From JBOHDX01 sp050700835 (GTDB lineage: Bacteria > Actinomycetota > Actinomycetes > Propionibacteriales > Nocardioidaceae): a DNA stretch of 37,860 nucleotides. Location: the NCBI GenBank assembly GCA_050700835.1, contig JBOHDX010000010.1:1-37860 (forward strand), in the 5' to 3' direction. The translations under genes and the position numbers were made by a program. Shown here one piece after another: positions 1 to 7,656 of the stretch (positions within the stretch are counted from its first letter, which is position 1; each line of letters opens with the position of its first letter). The notes beneath the pieces were generated by a model. It was not told where the DNA came from and ran no database searches. It was given only the letters and a program-made list of their open reading frames with translations.

Positions 1-113
1 TCCCTGGCCCGCCGGCTTGCGCCCGGCGTCCGCCCGGCGGCCCAGCCCGGCCCGGCGGCTTGCGCCCGCCCCGGCCGGCCCGGGGCGCCCGGCGGACGAG
101 GCAGCCCACACAG
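1..113. other. Left edge, no gene seen
   Basis: Very GC-rich sequence downstream of the last minus-strand gene. It contains a 13-base direct repeat CGGCTTGCGCCCG at 13-25 and 56-68. No coding pattern or clear terminator hairpin was recognised. Confidence 0.4.
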
Positions 114-989
114 TCAGATGCCGATCGGGTGCCAGACGGTCTTGGTCTCCAGAAACGCTGTCATCCGCTCGGTCCCCGGGTCAGCCGCCCAGTCGACCGG
201 TCGTGGTCGGACCACGCGCTTGAGGTTGTCGGCGGCCGCGACCTCGAGTGCTGTCGCCACCGAGACGTCGTCGACGCCCGCGAGATCGATCGCGTTCACG
301 TCCATGTGGGAGGCGAGCCAGGGCCCGATCTCCACCGGGTCACCGGTCAGGACGTTGACGACACCGCCGGGCAGGTCCGACGTCGCGAGGACCTCCGACA
401 GCGTCACGGCAGGGATCGGCCGCGAGTACGACGTCACCACGACGACGCTGTTGCCGGTCACGATCGCCGGCGCGAGCACGCTCACCAGGCCGAGCAGCGA
501 GGAGTCCGCCGGCGCGACCGCGGCGACGACCCCCGTCGGTTCGGGCACCGAGAAGTCGAAATACGGCCCCGACACGGCATTGGCCGACCCGGTGACCTGG
601 GCGATCTTGTCGGCCCACCCGGCGTACCAGACCCATCGGTCGATGCTCGCGTCCACCACCAGGCCCGCGGCCCGCGCCGTGCCGCCCTCGCCGGCCCGCA
701 CCTCCGCGACGAACTGGTCGCGCCGGCCCTCGAGCATCTCGGCGACGCGGTACAAGATCTGTCCCCTGTTGTAGGGGGTCCGGTCCGCCCAGCCGCCGAA
801 TGCTTTGCGCGCGGCGGCGACGGCGTCGCGGGCGTCCTTGCGCGACGCCTTGGCGACGTTGCCCACGAACCGTCCCCTGGCATCGGTGACGACGTAGGTC
901 CGGCCGCTCTCGCTGCGCGGGAACGCGCCGCCGATGAACAGCTTGTACGTCTTGCGCACGTCGAGGCGCGGTGCTGGGCTGGGACTCAC
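114..989 (-). CDS. Aldehyde dehydrogenase-like subunit lacking the catalytic domain
   Basis: A 291-residue protein of the aldehyde dehydrogenase superfamily. Residues about 10-230 follow the N-terminal NAD-binding half (LFIGGAFPRSESGRTY near the start, VVAAVAPADSS where the family has the PWNFP region, GGVVNVLTG). The stretch with FTGST, the ELGGK glutamate and the catalytic cysteine is missing. After a short bridge the protein ends with TAFLETKTVWHPIG (276-291), which resembles the C-terminal oligomerisation strand of complete family members. It starts at GTG 989, whose GTGA overlaps the stop of the upstream aldehyde dehydrogenase, so translation is probably coupled. As seen it cannot oxidise aldehydes by the normal mechanism. 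A structural or regulatory partner of the upstream enzyme is inferred. It is not an obvious pseudogene, since the reading frame is clean. Confidence 0.85.
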   Translation of the reverse strand: MSPSPAPRLDVRKTYKLFIGGAFPRSESGRTYVVTDARGRFVGNVAKASRKDARDAVAAARKAFGGWADRTPYNRGQILYRVAEMLEGRRDQFVAEVRAGEGGTARAAGLVVDASIDRWVWYAGWADKIAQVTGSANAVSGPYFDFSVPEPTGVVAAVAPADSSLLGLVSVLAPAIVTGNSVVVVTSYSRPIPAVTLSEVLATSDLPGGVVNVLTGDPVEIGPWLASHMDVNAIDLAGVDDVSVATALEVAAADNLKRVVRPRPVDWAADPGTERMTAFLETKTVWHPIGI

Positions 990-2431
990 CTGAGGTATCC
1001 CTCCAGGCCGTGCCGGCCACCCTCGCGGCCGTAGCCGGACTCCTTGTAGCCGCCGAACGGGCTGGCGGGGTCGAAGCGGTTGAACGTGTTGGCCCAGACG
1101 ACCCCGGCCCGCAGCCGATCGGCCATCCACAGGATCCGAGATCCCTTCTCGGTCCACACGCCGGCGGACAGGCCGTACGGCGTGTTGTTGGCCTTCTCCA
1201 CCGCCTCGGCCGGGGTCCGGAACGTGAGCACCGAGAGGACGGGGCCGAAGATCTCCTCACGGGCGATCCGGTGCGCCTGCGAGACGCCGGTGAACACCGT
1301 CGGCGGGAACCAGAAGCCGTGCGTCGGCAGCTTGCATGGAGGGGACCAGCGCTCGGCTCCCTCGGCGTCGCCGATGTCGGACAGCTCCCTGATCCGGGCC
1401 AGCTGCTCGGAGGAGTTGATCGCACCGATGTCGGTGTTCTTGTCGAGCGGATCGCCGACGCGCAGTGTGCTCATGCGCCGCTTGAGCTTCACGAGCACCT
1501 CGTCGAAGACGCTCTCCTGCACCAGCAGCCGTGAGCCGGCGCAGCACACGTGCCCCTGGTTGAAGAAGATCCCGTTGACGATCCCCTCGACGGCCTGGTC
1601 GATCGGCGCGTCCTCGAAGACCACATTCGCCGCCTTGCCGCCGAGCTCGAGCGTGACCTTCTTGTCCGAGCCGGCCACCGCTCGGGCGATCGCCTTGCCG
1701 ACCTCGGTCGACCCGGTGAACGCGACCTTGTCGACGCCGGGGTGGGTGACCAGGGCCTGCCCCGTCGGCCCCGCACCGGTGACGATGTTGACGACACCCG
1801 GCGGCAGGTCCGCCTGTTGGCACACCTCGGCGAAGAGCAGAGCAGTCAGCGGCGTCGTCTCCGCGGGCTTGAGCACGACGGTGTTGCCGGCCGCGAGCGC
1901 GGGCGCAATCTTCCAGGCCAGCAACATCAGCGGGAAGTTCCACGGGATGACTTGCCCTGCGACGCCGAGCGAGCGGGGACGCGGGCCGAGTCCGGCATGC
2001 TCGAGCTTGTCGGCCCAGCCGGCGTAGTAGAAGAACCACGACGCGACGAGGGGTACGTCGACGTCGCGTGACTCCTTGATCGGCTTGCCGTTGTCGAGGG
2101 TCTCGAGCACTGCGAACTCGCGGCTCCGCTCGGCGATGATGCGGGCGATCCGGTAGAGGTACTTCGCCCGGTCCCGTCCGGACAGCTTCGACCACGTGCG
2201 GTCGTACGCCCGTCGGGCGGCCTTGACGGCGGCGTCGACGTCGGCCTCGCTGGCCTCGGTGATCTCGGCCAGGACCTCCTCGCTGGCGGGGCTGATCGTC
2301 TTGAAGCTGGTGCCGTCGGAGCCCTCGACCCACTCGCCCCCGATGAACAGGCCGTACGACGACGCGATGTCGACGATCGATCTCGACTCGGGTGCCGGTG
2401 CGTACTCGAATCCCTTGCCCTGCTTGGCCAT
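986..2431 (-). CDS. NAD(P)-dependent aldehyde dehydrogenase
   Basis: A 481-residue enzyme oxidising an aldehyde to a carboxylic acid. Visible motifs are VIPWNFPLM (about 161-169), FTGSTEVG (238-245), general-base Glu262 in LELGGK, catalytic Cys296 in NQGHVCCAGSR and EEIFGPVLS (392-400). The start chosen is ATG 2431, 5 bases after the deoC stop. A longer frame exists upstream but overlaps deoC and is not family-like. The protein stops at GLEGYLR, just where usual members continue into a final tail strand; a similar strand is found at the end of the next gene. Its place after deoC suggests it acts on acetaldehyde or glyceraldehyde 3-phosphate released from deoxyribose 5-phosphate; the substrate is inferred. 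Confidence 0.95.
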   Translation of the reverse strand: MAKQGKGFEYAPAPESRSIVDIASSYGLFIGGEWVEGSDGTSFKTISPASEEVLAEITEASEADVDAAVKAARRAYDRTWSKLSGRDRAKYLYRIARIIAERSREFAVLETLDNGKPIKESRDVDVPLVASWFFYYAGWADKLEHAGLGPRPRSLGVAGQVIPWNFPLMLLAWKIAPALAAGNTVVLKPAETTPLTALLFAEVCQQADLPPGVVNIVTGAGPTGQALVTHPGVDKVAFTGSTEVGKAIARAVAGSDKKVTLELGGKAANVVFEDAPIDQAVEGIVNGIFFNQGHVCCAGSRLLVQESVFDEVLVKLKRRMSTLRVGDPLDKNTDIGAINSSEQLARIRELSDIGDAEGAERWSPPCKLPTHGFWFPPTVFTGVSQAHRIAREEIFGPVLSVLTFRTPAEAVEKANNTPYGLSAGVWTEKGSRILWMADRLRAGVVWANTFNRFDPASPFGGYKESGYGREGGRHGLEGYLR

Positions 2432-2436
2432 CGCGA

Positions 2437-3384
2437 TCAGTCCAAGGTGAAGTAGTCGGGGCCGGAGTAGCGGCCGGTGAGCATCTTGGTGCGTTGCATG
2501 AGGAGCTCGTTGAGCAAGCTGGACGCGCCGAACCGGAACCACTCGGCACTCAGCCAGTCGGCGCCCGCGACCTCGTTGACCATCACGAGATAGCGGATCG
2601 CGTCCTTCGACGTGCGGATGCCGCCGGCCGGCTTGACCCCGATCATGCGTCCGGTGGCCTCACGGAAGTCGCGTACCGCCTCCAGCATCACCAGCGTCAC
2701 CGGCAGTGTCGCCGCCGGTTGCACTTTGCCCGTCGAGGTCTTGATGAAGTCGGCTCCGGCAAGCAAGGCCAGCCACGAGGCCTTGCGTACGTTGTCGTAC
2801 GTCGCCAGCTCACCGGTCTCGAAGATCACCTTGAGGTGCGCGCTGCCGGACGCGGCCTTGACGGCGACGATCTCGTCGAAGACCTGTTGGTAGGCGCCGG
2901 ACAGGAACGCGCCCCGGTCGATGACCATGTCGATCTCGTCGGCGCCGGCGCGGACCGCCTCGGCAACGTCGGCGAGCTTGACGTCCAGAGCCGCACGACC
3001 CGACGGGAATGCGGTCGCGACGCTGGCCACGCGGATCCCGGAGGTGCCAAGAGCCTGCTTCGCGGTCGTCACCATGTCGGGATAGACGCACACGGCGGCC
3101 ACGCTCGGACAGGTGCGGTCCGTGGGGTCGGGCCGCATCGCCTTGGCGGCCAGGGCCCGGACCTTGCCGTGAGTGTCCTGGCCCTCCAACGTGGTGAGGT
3201 CGATCATCGAGATCGCGAGATCAAGGGCGTACTGCTTGGCGGTTGTCTTGATCGAGCGGGTCGACAGCGCCGCGGCGCGCGCCTCGGCCCCGACCTGGTC
3301 GACGCCGGGGAGGCCGGCGAGGAAACGGCGCAGCGACGACTCCGAGGCGGTCACGTCGTCGAGGCCGCTGAGCGTTGCTGTCAC
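2437..3384 (-). CDS. deoC: Deoxyribose-phosphate aldolase
   Basis: A 315-residue class I aldolase that cleaves 2-deoxyribose 5-phosphate to glyceraldehyde 3-phosphate and acetaldehyde in the cytoplasm. The Schiff-base lysine is Lys215 in DFIKTSTGK and the second active-site lysine is Lys251 in GVKPAGGIR. GADEIDMVID (147-156) carries the conserved aspartate. It has an N-terminal extension of about 50 residues relative to the short E. coli enzyme. The start is GTG 3384, with a TAGACT box 6 nt upstream and no Shine-Dalgarno, so it is probably leaderless. It is first of a three-gene run with two aldehyde dehydrogenase genes, and lies near PNP and a sugar-phosphate mutase, which fits nucleoside catabolism. 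Confidence 0.96.
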   Translation of the reverse strand: MTATLSGLDDVTASESSLRRFLAGLPGVDQVGAEARAAALSTRSIKTTAKQYALDLAISMIDLTTLEGQDTHGKVRALAAKAMRPDPTDRTCPSVAAVCVYPDMVTTAKQALGTSGIRVASVATAFPSGRAALDVKLADVAEAVRAGADEIDMVIDRGAFLSGAYQQVFDEIVAVKAASGSAHLKVIFETGELATYDNVRKASWLALLAGADFIKTSTGKVQPAATLPVTLVMLEAVRDFREATGRMIGVKPAGGIRTSKDAIRYLVMVNEVAGADWLSAEWFRFGASSLLNELLMQRTKMLTGRYSGPDYFTLD

Positions 3385-3390
3385 CTCAGC

Positions 3391-3396
3391 AGTCTA
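3391..3396 (-). promoter_or_regulatory. Candidate leaderless -10 box of deoC
   Basis: On the minus strand the sequence reads TAGACT, then 6 nt, then the deoC GTG. It matches TANNNT at leaderless spacing. I see no convincing -35. Confidence 0.5.
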
Positions 3397-3464
3397 GGGG
3401 CGGACCGGTTGCGATGCGGTCACGGCAGGAGCCAACTCGCGGGGCTTGGAGGCACAATGCCCTC

Positions 3465-4127
3465 ATGGGTTCGACCGCTTCGAACAACATCACCAGCTCG
3501 GCGCCCGGGTCGACGCTGATGCAGAAGTTCCACCCCACCATCGGACGCTGGTGGGGTCTCATCGGCATCGCTCTCGGCGTGGTGTTCTCGGTGTGGCTGG
3601 TCGTCAGCGACACCACGCAGACCGCGTTTGCGGTGGCGACCGGTGTGCTGGGCTTCTGCTGGGTGATGTACGTCGCGCTGGTGCGCCCGACCATGCATGC
3701 CTACGACGACCACCTGCTGATCCGCAATCTCATGCGCGACATCAGGGTCCCGTGGCACCTGGTCGAGGACGTGGACGTCCGGCAGACCACTCGGGTGCTG
3801 GCCGGTGGCGTGGTCTATCACGCGGTCGGGATCGGCCGCAGCTTCCGTCAGCTGGCCAGCTCCGATCTGTCCAAGCGCCGTGACGCAGGTGCCGGTCAGG
3901 CGGGCATGGGCGGACTCCAGGACATGGCGACCCGGCCCACCATGCAGGATCCGGCCTCCGTCTCCATCGCCTATGTCGACTATGTCGCCGAACGGATCCT
4001 GCGGCTCGGGACCGAGCAGCGCCAGGTCAGCAGGCACTGGTCCAAGGTGGTCGTCGCGTGGGGCAAGCCGGAGATCGCCGTGCTGGTGGCGTTGCTGGTG
4101 GCGTTCGTTCTGCTGATCGTGCTCTGA
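3465..4127 (+). CDS. PH-domain-like membrane protein
   Basis: A 220-residue protein with two hydrophobic helices near the N-terminus (about 27-47 and 50-70). A soluble beta-rich segment follows (MHAYDDHLLIRN...IRVPWHLVEDVDV) of the bacterial PH-like type common in actinobacteria. A C-terminal transmembrane helix ends in LLVAFVLLIVL. The start ATG 3465 lies 6 nt after CACAAT (3453-3458), a possible leaderless -10; a weak GGAGG lies 12 nt upstream. The gene is divergent from deoC. Function is unknown; bacterial PH-like proteins are membrane-associated and often near cell-envelope genes. Confidence 0.8.
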   Translation: MGSTASNNITSSAPGSTLMQKFHPTIGRWWGLIGIALGVVFSVWLVVSDTTQTAFAVATGVLGFCWVMYVALVRPTMHAYDDHLLIRNLMRDIRVPWHLVEDVDVRQTTRVLAGGVVYHAVGIGRSFRQLASSDLSKRRDAGAGQAGMGGLQDMATRPTMQDPASVSIAYVDYVAERILRLGTEQRQVSRHWSKVVVAWGKPEIAVLVALLVAFVLLIVL

Positions 4128-4205
4128 CCCACGCCCCCTGCACGGCCCTTCCGGCACGGGAGCAGCGGATCGAACCGGGCGGCGGCCGCGCGCGTCCAAG
4201 TCCCC

Positions 4206-4982
4206 GTGACACGAGAGCAGTCGAAGTTTGCTGTCCGGGTGGTCGGCGCCACTGTCGCGATCATGGTTCTGAGCGGATGCACGTCCCAATCGGGCGGCCC
4301 GAAGGGGCACCTGTCGGCAGCCACGGACCCCGCGACTGTCGCGGTCACCGGACATCCGCCCGGCACGCGACTGGTGGGTCGCGGCCGGGCTGTGGTGGCC
4401 GTGCCGGCCGGGTGGCCCTCGGTCGCACCGTTGTGCGGCTTCCCCCAACGCCCGGCGGTCATCTTCGAGACCGGGCTCATCCTCCCCTGCCCATTCGTCC
4501 CGGCACGCGCCCATGAGCACGCGAACGTGGCAGTTGCCGCGTGGGCCAGGTCCCGGCCGCCGGCGGCAGGGATGACCAGCCGCAGGGTCGGCCACGACGT
4601 CGTCGCATCGGGACGGCTGCATCACGACGGGTTGTGGCGCCAGGTCGTCGTCGTGCGCTCCGAGGATGCGGTGTTCACTGTCGCGGCCCGCAGTCGCGTG
4701 ATGGTTCGGCGGATCGTGGCCTCGCTGAGAATCCTGCCGCGTGGGTGGGTGACTGTGCCGCTGCTGACGTTCACCCAGGGTCGCAACCATGCCGGACGGA
4801 TCACACGTACGCCGGTACGCGTCCAGCTGCACCGGCAGGTGCGCCGCGTGGGGCTGTCGTCGCGGGTTCGTGTGCACCCGCTGGGGCTCGGCCGCGACGA
4901 GTACACCGCGGGATCGGCGACCACGCTCCCGAAGGAGGGGACGATCGTGCGGGTGGGCACGACCGTGCGGGTGCAGGTCTGA
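4206..4982 (+). CDS. Putative secreted lipoprotein
   Basis: A 258-residue protein with a short positively charged N-terminus, a hydrophobic stretch and the lipobox LSGC (Cys25), so probably an exported lipid-anchored protein. The mature part has no enzyme motif that I recognise. The last 17 residues (PKEGTIVRVGTTVRVQV) resemble the final strands of PASTA-type repeats, but a full repeat is not evident. The GTG start at 4206 has no clear ribosome site, and a later start cannot be excluded although it would remove the signal. It follows the PH-domain gene by 78 bases and ends before a strong hairpin. Function unknown. Confidence 0.7.
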   Translation: MTREQSKFAVRVVGATVAIMVLSGCTSQSGGPKGHLSAATDPATVAVTGHPPGTRLVGRGRAVVAVPAGWPSVAPLCGFPQRPAVIFETGLILPCPFVPARAHEHANVAVAAWARSRPPAAGMTSRRVGHDVVASGRLHHDGLWRQVVVVRSEDAVFTVAARSRVMVRRIVASLRILPRGWVTVPLLTFTQGRNHAGRITRTPVRVQLHRQVRRVGLSSRVRVHPLGLGRDEYTAGSATTLPKEGTIVRVGTTVRVQV

Positions 4983-5016
4983 CGCTCCCGGGCCGTGGCA
5001 TTCGGCCCCAAACATC

Positions 5017-5050
5017 CGACGCCGGCTCAGCTATGGCCGAGCCGGCGTCG
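5017..5050. terminator. Bidirectional hairpin between convergent genes
   Basis: A perfect 12-bp stem, CGACGCCGGCTC (5017-5028) with its complement at 5039-5050 and a 10-nt loop. It lies between the lipoprotein gene and the mutase gene reading toward each other. There is no T-run, as is usual in high-GC actinobacteria. Confidence 0.8.
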
Positions 5051-5094
5051 AACCTTTGCGTGTGTTGGGGGGCGTCGGGTGGGTGGGGGTCGGG

Positions 5095-6768
5095 TCAGAT
5101 GCCGGCGGCACGGGCGACGTCGGAGCGGATCGCGTCCAGCCGACCGGCGGCGGCCACCCGGGCTGCGGGCACCCCGTCGCCGACGGACATGACGACCTCC
5201 AGGTACGCCTTGAGCTTCGGCTCGGTACCGGACGGGCGCACGACGACCCGGGCGCCGTCGGCGAGCCGGAACCGCAGCCCGTCGGTCGGCGGCAGCGTGT
5301 CCGACCCGGCGGCGAGGTCGTCGATGCCATTGACTGTGAGGCCGCCGAGGACTCGCGGGGGCGTGTCGCGTAGGCGGTCCATCGCCTCGCCGATCAGCGT
5401 CAGGTCGCTTACGCGCGCGGACAGCTGGTCGGTGGCGTACAAGCCGTGCTGCTCGGCGATCTCGTCGAGACGGTCGACCAGCGTGCGTCCCTCGGCCCGC
5501 AGCGACGCGGCGAGTGCGAGCACGTGCACCAGTGCGCTGATCCCGTCCTTGTCCCGGGCGACGTGGGGAGCGACGCAGTAGCCCAGTGCCTCCTCGTACC
5601 CGAACGCGAGTCCGGGGACCCGGCCGATCCACTTGAACCCGGTGAGCGTCTCGACGTACGGCTGACCGTGGGCGGTCGCCATCGCGGACAACAGCGAGCT
5701 GGACACGATCGTGGTGGCGTAGGTCCCGGTCACTCCGCGGCGCAGGCAGGCATCCGCCAGCAGCGCGCCGACCTCGTCGCCACGGAGCATCCGCCAGCCG
5801 CGCAGGTCATCGGGAACCGCGACGGCGCAGCGGTCGGCGTCGGGGTCGTTGGCGATCACCAGGTCGGCATCGACCTCGGTCGCGACGGCGGTAGCCAGGT
5901 CGATCGCACCCGGCTCCTCGGGGTTGGGGAATGCGACCGTCGGGAAGTCCGGGTCGGGCTCTGCTTGGGCGGGCGTCTCGTGGACCGGGCCGTAGCCGGT
6001 TCGCTCGAGAACTGCGCGTACGACCGAGGCGCCGACGCCGTGCAGGGGCGTGTAGACGACGCTGACGTCGCGCGGCCCGTCGGGCGCCACGGCTGCGACC
6101 GCCGCGACGTAGGCGTCCACGACCGACTCGTCGAGGATCTGGTAGTCGTCACTGCGCGGGAGCGATGTCACCGGACCGACGGCGCCGATCGCCGCGGCGA
6201 TGGCGGCGTCCGCCGGCGGCACGATCTGGCTGCCGTCGCCGAGATAGACCTTGTAGCCGTTGTCCTGCGGCGGGTTGTGCGACGCGGTGACCATCACGCC
6301 CGACGAGCAGCCGAGGTGGCGGATCGCGAAGGCGAGGACCGGTGTCGGCAGCGGCCGCGGCAGCATGCTCGCGCGCACGCCCACCCCGGCCATCACGTGA
6401 GCGGTGTCCCGTGCGAACACGTCGGAGTTGTGCCGCGCGTCGTACCCGATCACCACGGACGCGCCTTTTCCGACCGTGTCGAGGAGGTACGCCGCGAGAC
6501 CCGCGGCCGCCTGGGCCACCACCACCCGGTTCATCCGGTTGGGGCCGGCGCCGAGGGCGCCGCGAAGCCCGGCAGTGCCGAACTCGAGCCGGCCGGAGAA
6601 CCGGTCGGCGAGGTCTGCGGCGGCCGCCTCGTCGTGTCCGGCCGACTGGACGAGCGTGCCCAGCTCGGCACGGGTGACGGGGTCGGGATCCTGCTCCATC
6701 CAGGCGGCCGCGCGGGCGGACACGTCGTCTCGGCGCGTTCCGGGCTGGTCGCTGGGCTCGGTCGTCAC
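5095..6768 (-). CDS. Phosphomannomutase/phosphopentomutase-like enzyme (internal-start product)
   Basis: This is the mutase part alone, 557 residues from GTG 6768, close to the usual length of standalone actinobacterial PMM/PGM-like enzymes. All four mutase motifs are present: phosphoserine Ser163, DPDADR at 308-313, EEALGY, RPSGTEP at 511-517. A TACGCT box lies 8 nt upstream of the GTG, fitting leaderless initiation. The enzyme moves a phosphate between C1 and C6 of hexoses, or C1 and C5 of pentoses. Between PNP and deoC, with no deoB-type gene visible, a phosphopentomutase role linking ribose 1-phosphate to DeoC is plausible. M. tuberculosis pmmB is also next to deoD, as I recall. Confidence 0.6.
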   Translation of the reverse strand: MTTEPSDQPGTRRDDVSARAAAWMEQDPDPVTRAELGTLVQSAGHDEAAAADLADRFSGRLEFGTAGLRGALGAGPNRMNRVVVAQAAAGLAAYLLDTVGKGASVVIGYDARHNSDVFARDTAHVMAGVGVRASMLPRPLPTPVLAFAIRHLGCSSGVMVTASHNPPQDNGYKVYLGDGSQIVPPADAAIAAAIGAVGPVTSLPRSDDYQILDESVVDAYVAAVAAVAPDGPRDVSVVYTPLHGVGASVVRAVLERTGYGPVHETPAQAEPDPDFPTVAFPNPEEPGAIDLATAVATEVDADLVIANDPDADRCAVAVPDDLRGWRMLRGDEVGALLADACLRRGVTGTYATTIVSSSLLSAMATAHGQPYVETLTGFKWIGRVPGLAFGYEEALGYCVAPHVARDKDGISALVHVLALAASLRAEGRTLVDRLDEIAEQHGLYATDQLSARVSDLTLIGEAMDRLRDTPPRVLGGLTVNGIDDLAAGSDTLPPTDGLRFRLADGARVVVRPSGTEPKLKAYLEVVMSVGDGVPAARVAAAGRLDAIRSDVARAAGI

Positions 6769-7656
6769 GGCAGCCGAGCGTAGCCGCCCGCCAGCAGGTC
6801 CCCGCGACATGTCATGCAGCCGGAGGGCGACGCGTTGCGACCGGTCCCGGCGACTGGCTCCGGGGAGCGCCGGGCGGGTGAGCGGCGGGAGGGCGAAGTC
6901 GCCGCCGACACGGGCGCCTTCGGCGTCGTCGTCTCGTCCCTCCGGGACCTCTGAGGCGAACGACTCGGCGTCGTCGACCGGGTCGTACCCCAGTGCCCGT
7001 CCGGGTGCGAGGTCCCACCACCCGCGGGTGTTGGCCGAGACGCCCCAGACGACGGCCATGCCGAAGTCGGGGGCCGCCAACAGCGCCTTCATCATCGCGA
7101 CGCAGTCGCCAGGCGACAGCCAGGTGGACAGCTGTCGCCGGCTGGTCGGGCGCGGGCCGAAGCTGCCGATCCGCAGTGCTGCCGCCGAGATCGCGTGCCG
7201 GTCGACGTACAGGCTCAGCAGCGCCTCCGCCGCGACCTTGCCGACGCCGTAGAACGTGTCCGGGCGCCCCCACACATCGGTGCCGAGCAGTCCGGTCCGC
7301 TCGGTCATGCCGACGGCGTGATTGCTGCTGGCGTAGAGGATGCGACCAACGCCGTGCCTGACCATCGCGTCGAGCAGGGCAGCGGTGACGACCACGTGCG
7401 AGGAGAGGCTGACCGGCAGGGGCGCCTCGCCCGGGTTGCCGGCCAAGTGCACCACGGCGCCGACACCATGGACTGCGGCGTCCGCCACGGCACGCTCGGC
7501 ACAGTCGCCGACGAGGACGTCTCCCGCGCACGCATCGGTGACGTCGTGGCCGGGCTCGCGCAGGTCGACGCCCCGGACCATGTGCCCGCTGGTCGCAAGT
7601 CCAACGCAGACGACCCGTCCGATGCTGCCGGCGGCGCCGGTGACGAGGACCCGCAT
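5095..7656 (-). CDS. NAD-dependent epimerase fused in frame to phosphohexomutase
   Basis: One open frame of 853 codons holds two complete enzymes with no stop between. Residues 1-260 form a short-chain NAD epimerase/uronate dehydrogenase-like domain: GAAGSIG Rossmann motif at 7-13, and Tyr136-x3-Lys140 in YGVGK. Residues 266-296 are a low-complexity Arg/Gly-rich linker that looks like translated intergenic DNA. Residues 297-853 are an alpha-D-phosphohexomutase: GTAGLRG, phospho-Ser459 in TASHNPP, metal site DPDADR at 604-609, sugar loop EEALGY, and RPSGTEP at 807-813. ATG 7656 overlaps the stop of the PNP gene by one base. Either the two are truly fused, or a stop codon was lost through mutation or sequence error and the mutase is also made from an internal start. 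Confidence 0.75.
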   Translation of the reverse strand: MRVLVTGAAGSIGRVVCVGLATSGHMVRGVDLREPGHDVTDACAGDVLVGDCAERAVADAAVHGVGAVVHLAGNPGEAPLPVSLSSHVVVTAALLDAMVRHGVGRILYASSNHAVGMTERTGLLGTDVWGRPDTFYGVGKVAAEALLSLYVDRHAISAAALRIGSFGPRPTSRRQLSTWLSPGDCVAMMKALLAAPDFGMAVVWGVSANTRGWWDLAPGRALGYDPVDDAESFASEVPEGRDDDAEGARVGGDFALPPLTRPALPGASRRDRSQRVALRLHDMSRGPAGGRLRSAAVTTEPSDQPGTRRDDVSARAAAWMEQDPDPVTRAELGTLVQSAGHDEAAAADLADRFSGRLEFGTAGLRGALGAGPNRMNRVVVAQAAAGLAAYLLDTVGKGASVVIGYDARHNSDVFARDTAHVMAGVGVRASMLPRPLPTPVLAFAIRHLGCSSGVMVTASHNPPQDNGYKVYLGDGSQIVPPADAAIAAAIGAVGPVTSLPRSDDYQILDESVVDAYVAAVAAVAPDGPRDVSVVYTPLHGVGASVVRAVLERTGYGPVHETPAQAEPDPDFPTVAFPNPEEPGAIDLATAVATEVDADLVIANDPDADRCAVAVPDDLRGWRMLRGDEVGALLADACLRRGVTGTYATTIVSSSLLSAMATAHGQPYVETLTGFKWIGRVPGLAFGYEEALGYCVAPHVARDKDGISALVHVLALAASLRAEGRTLVDRLDEIAEQHGLYATDQLSARVSDLTLIGEAMDRLRDTPPRVLGGLTVNGIDDLAAGSDTLPPTDGLRFRLADGARVVVRPSGTEPKLKAYLEVVMSVGDGVPAARVAAAGRLDAIRSDVARAAGI
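6777..6782 (-). promoter_or_regulatory. Candidate internal leaderless -10 box for the mutase
   Basis: The minus strand reads TACGCT, 8 nt, GTG (6768). It lies inside the linker of the fused frame and would allow separate synthesis of the mutase. Confidence 0.4.

Noticed and set aside
13..68. Left-edge 13-bp repeat as an attachment site
   Set aside because: GC-only low-complexity words recur by chance in such sequence, and there is no integrase or tRNA nearby.
114..989. Second aldehyde dehydrogenase as a decayed pseudogene
   Set aside because: The frame is intact, its start is coupled to the stop of the previous gene, and the family tail is preserved despite the missing middle. This looks like a maintained short form.
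5446..6783. A 445-codon plus-strand frame opposite the mutase
   Set aside because: Low-complexity Arg/Asp/Gly composition, and it lies wholly opposite well-supported mutase motifs.
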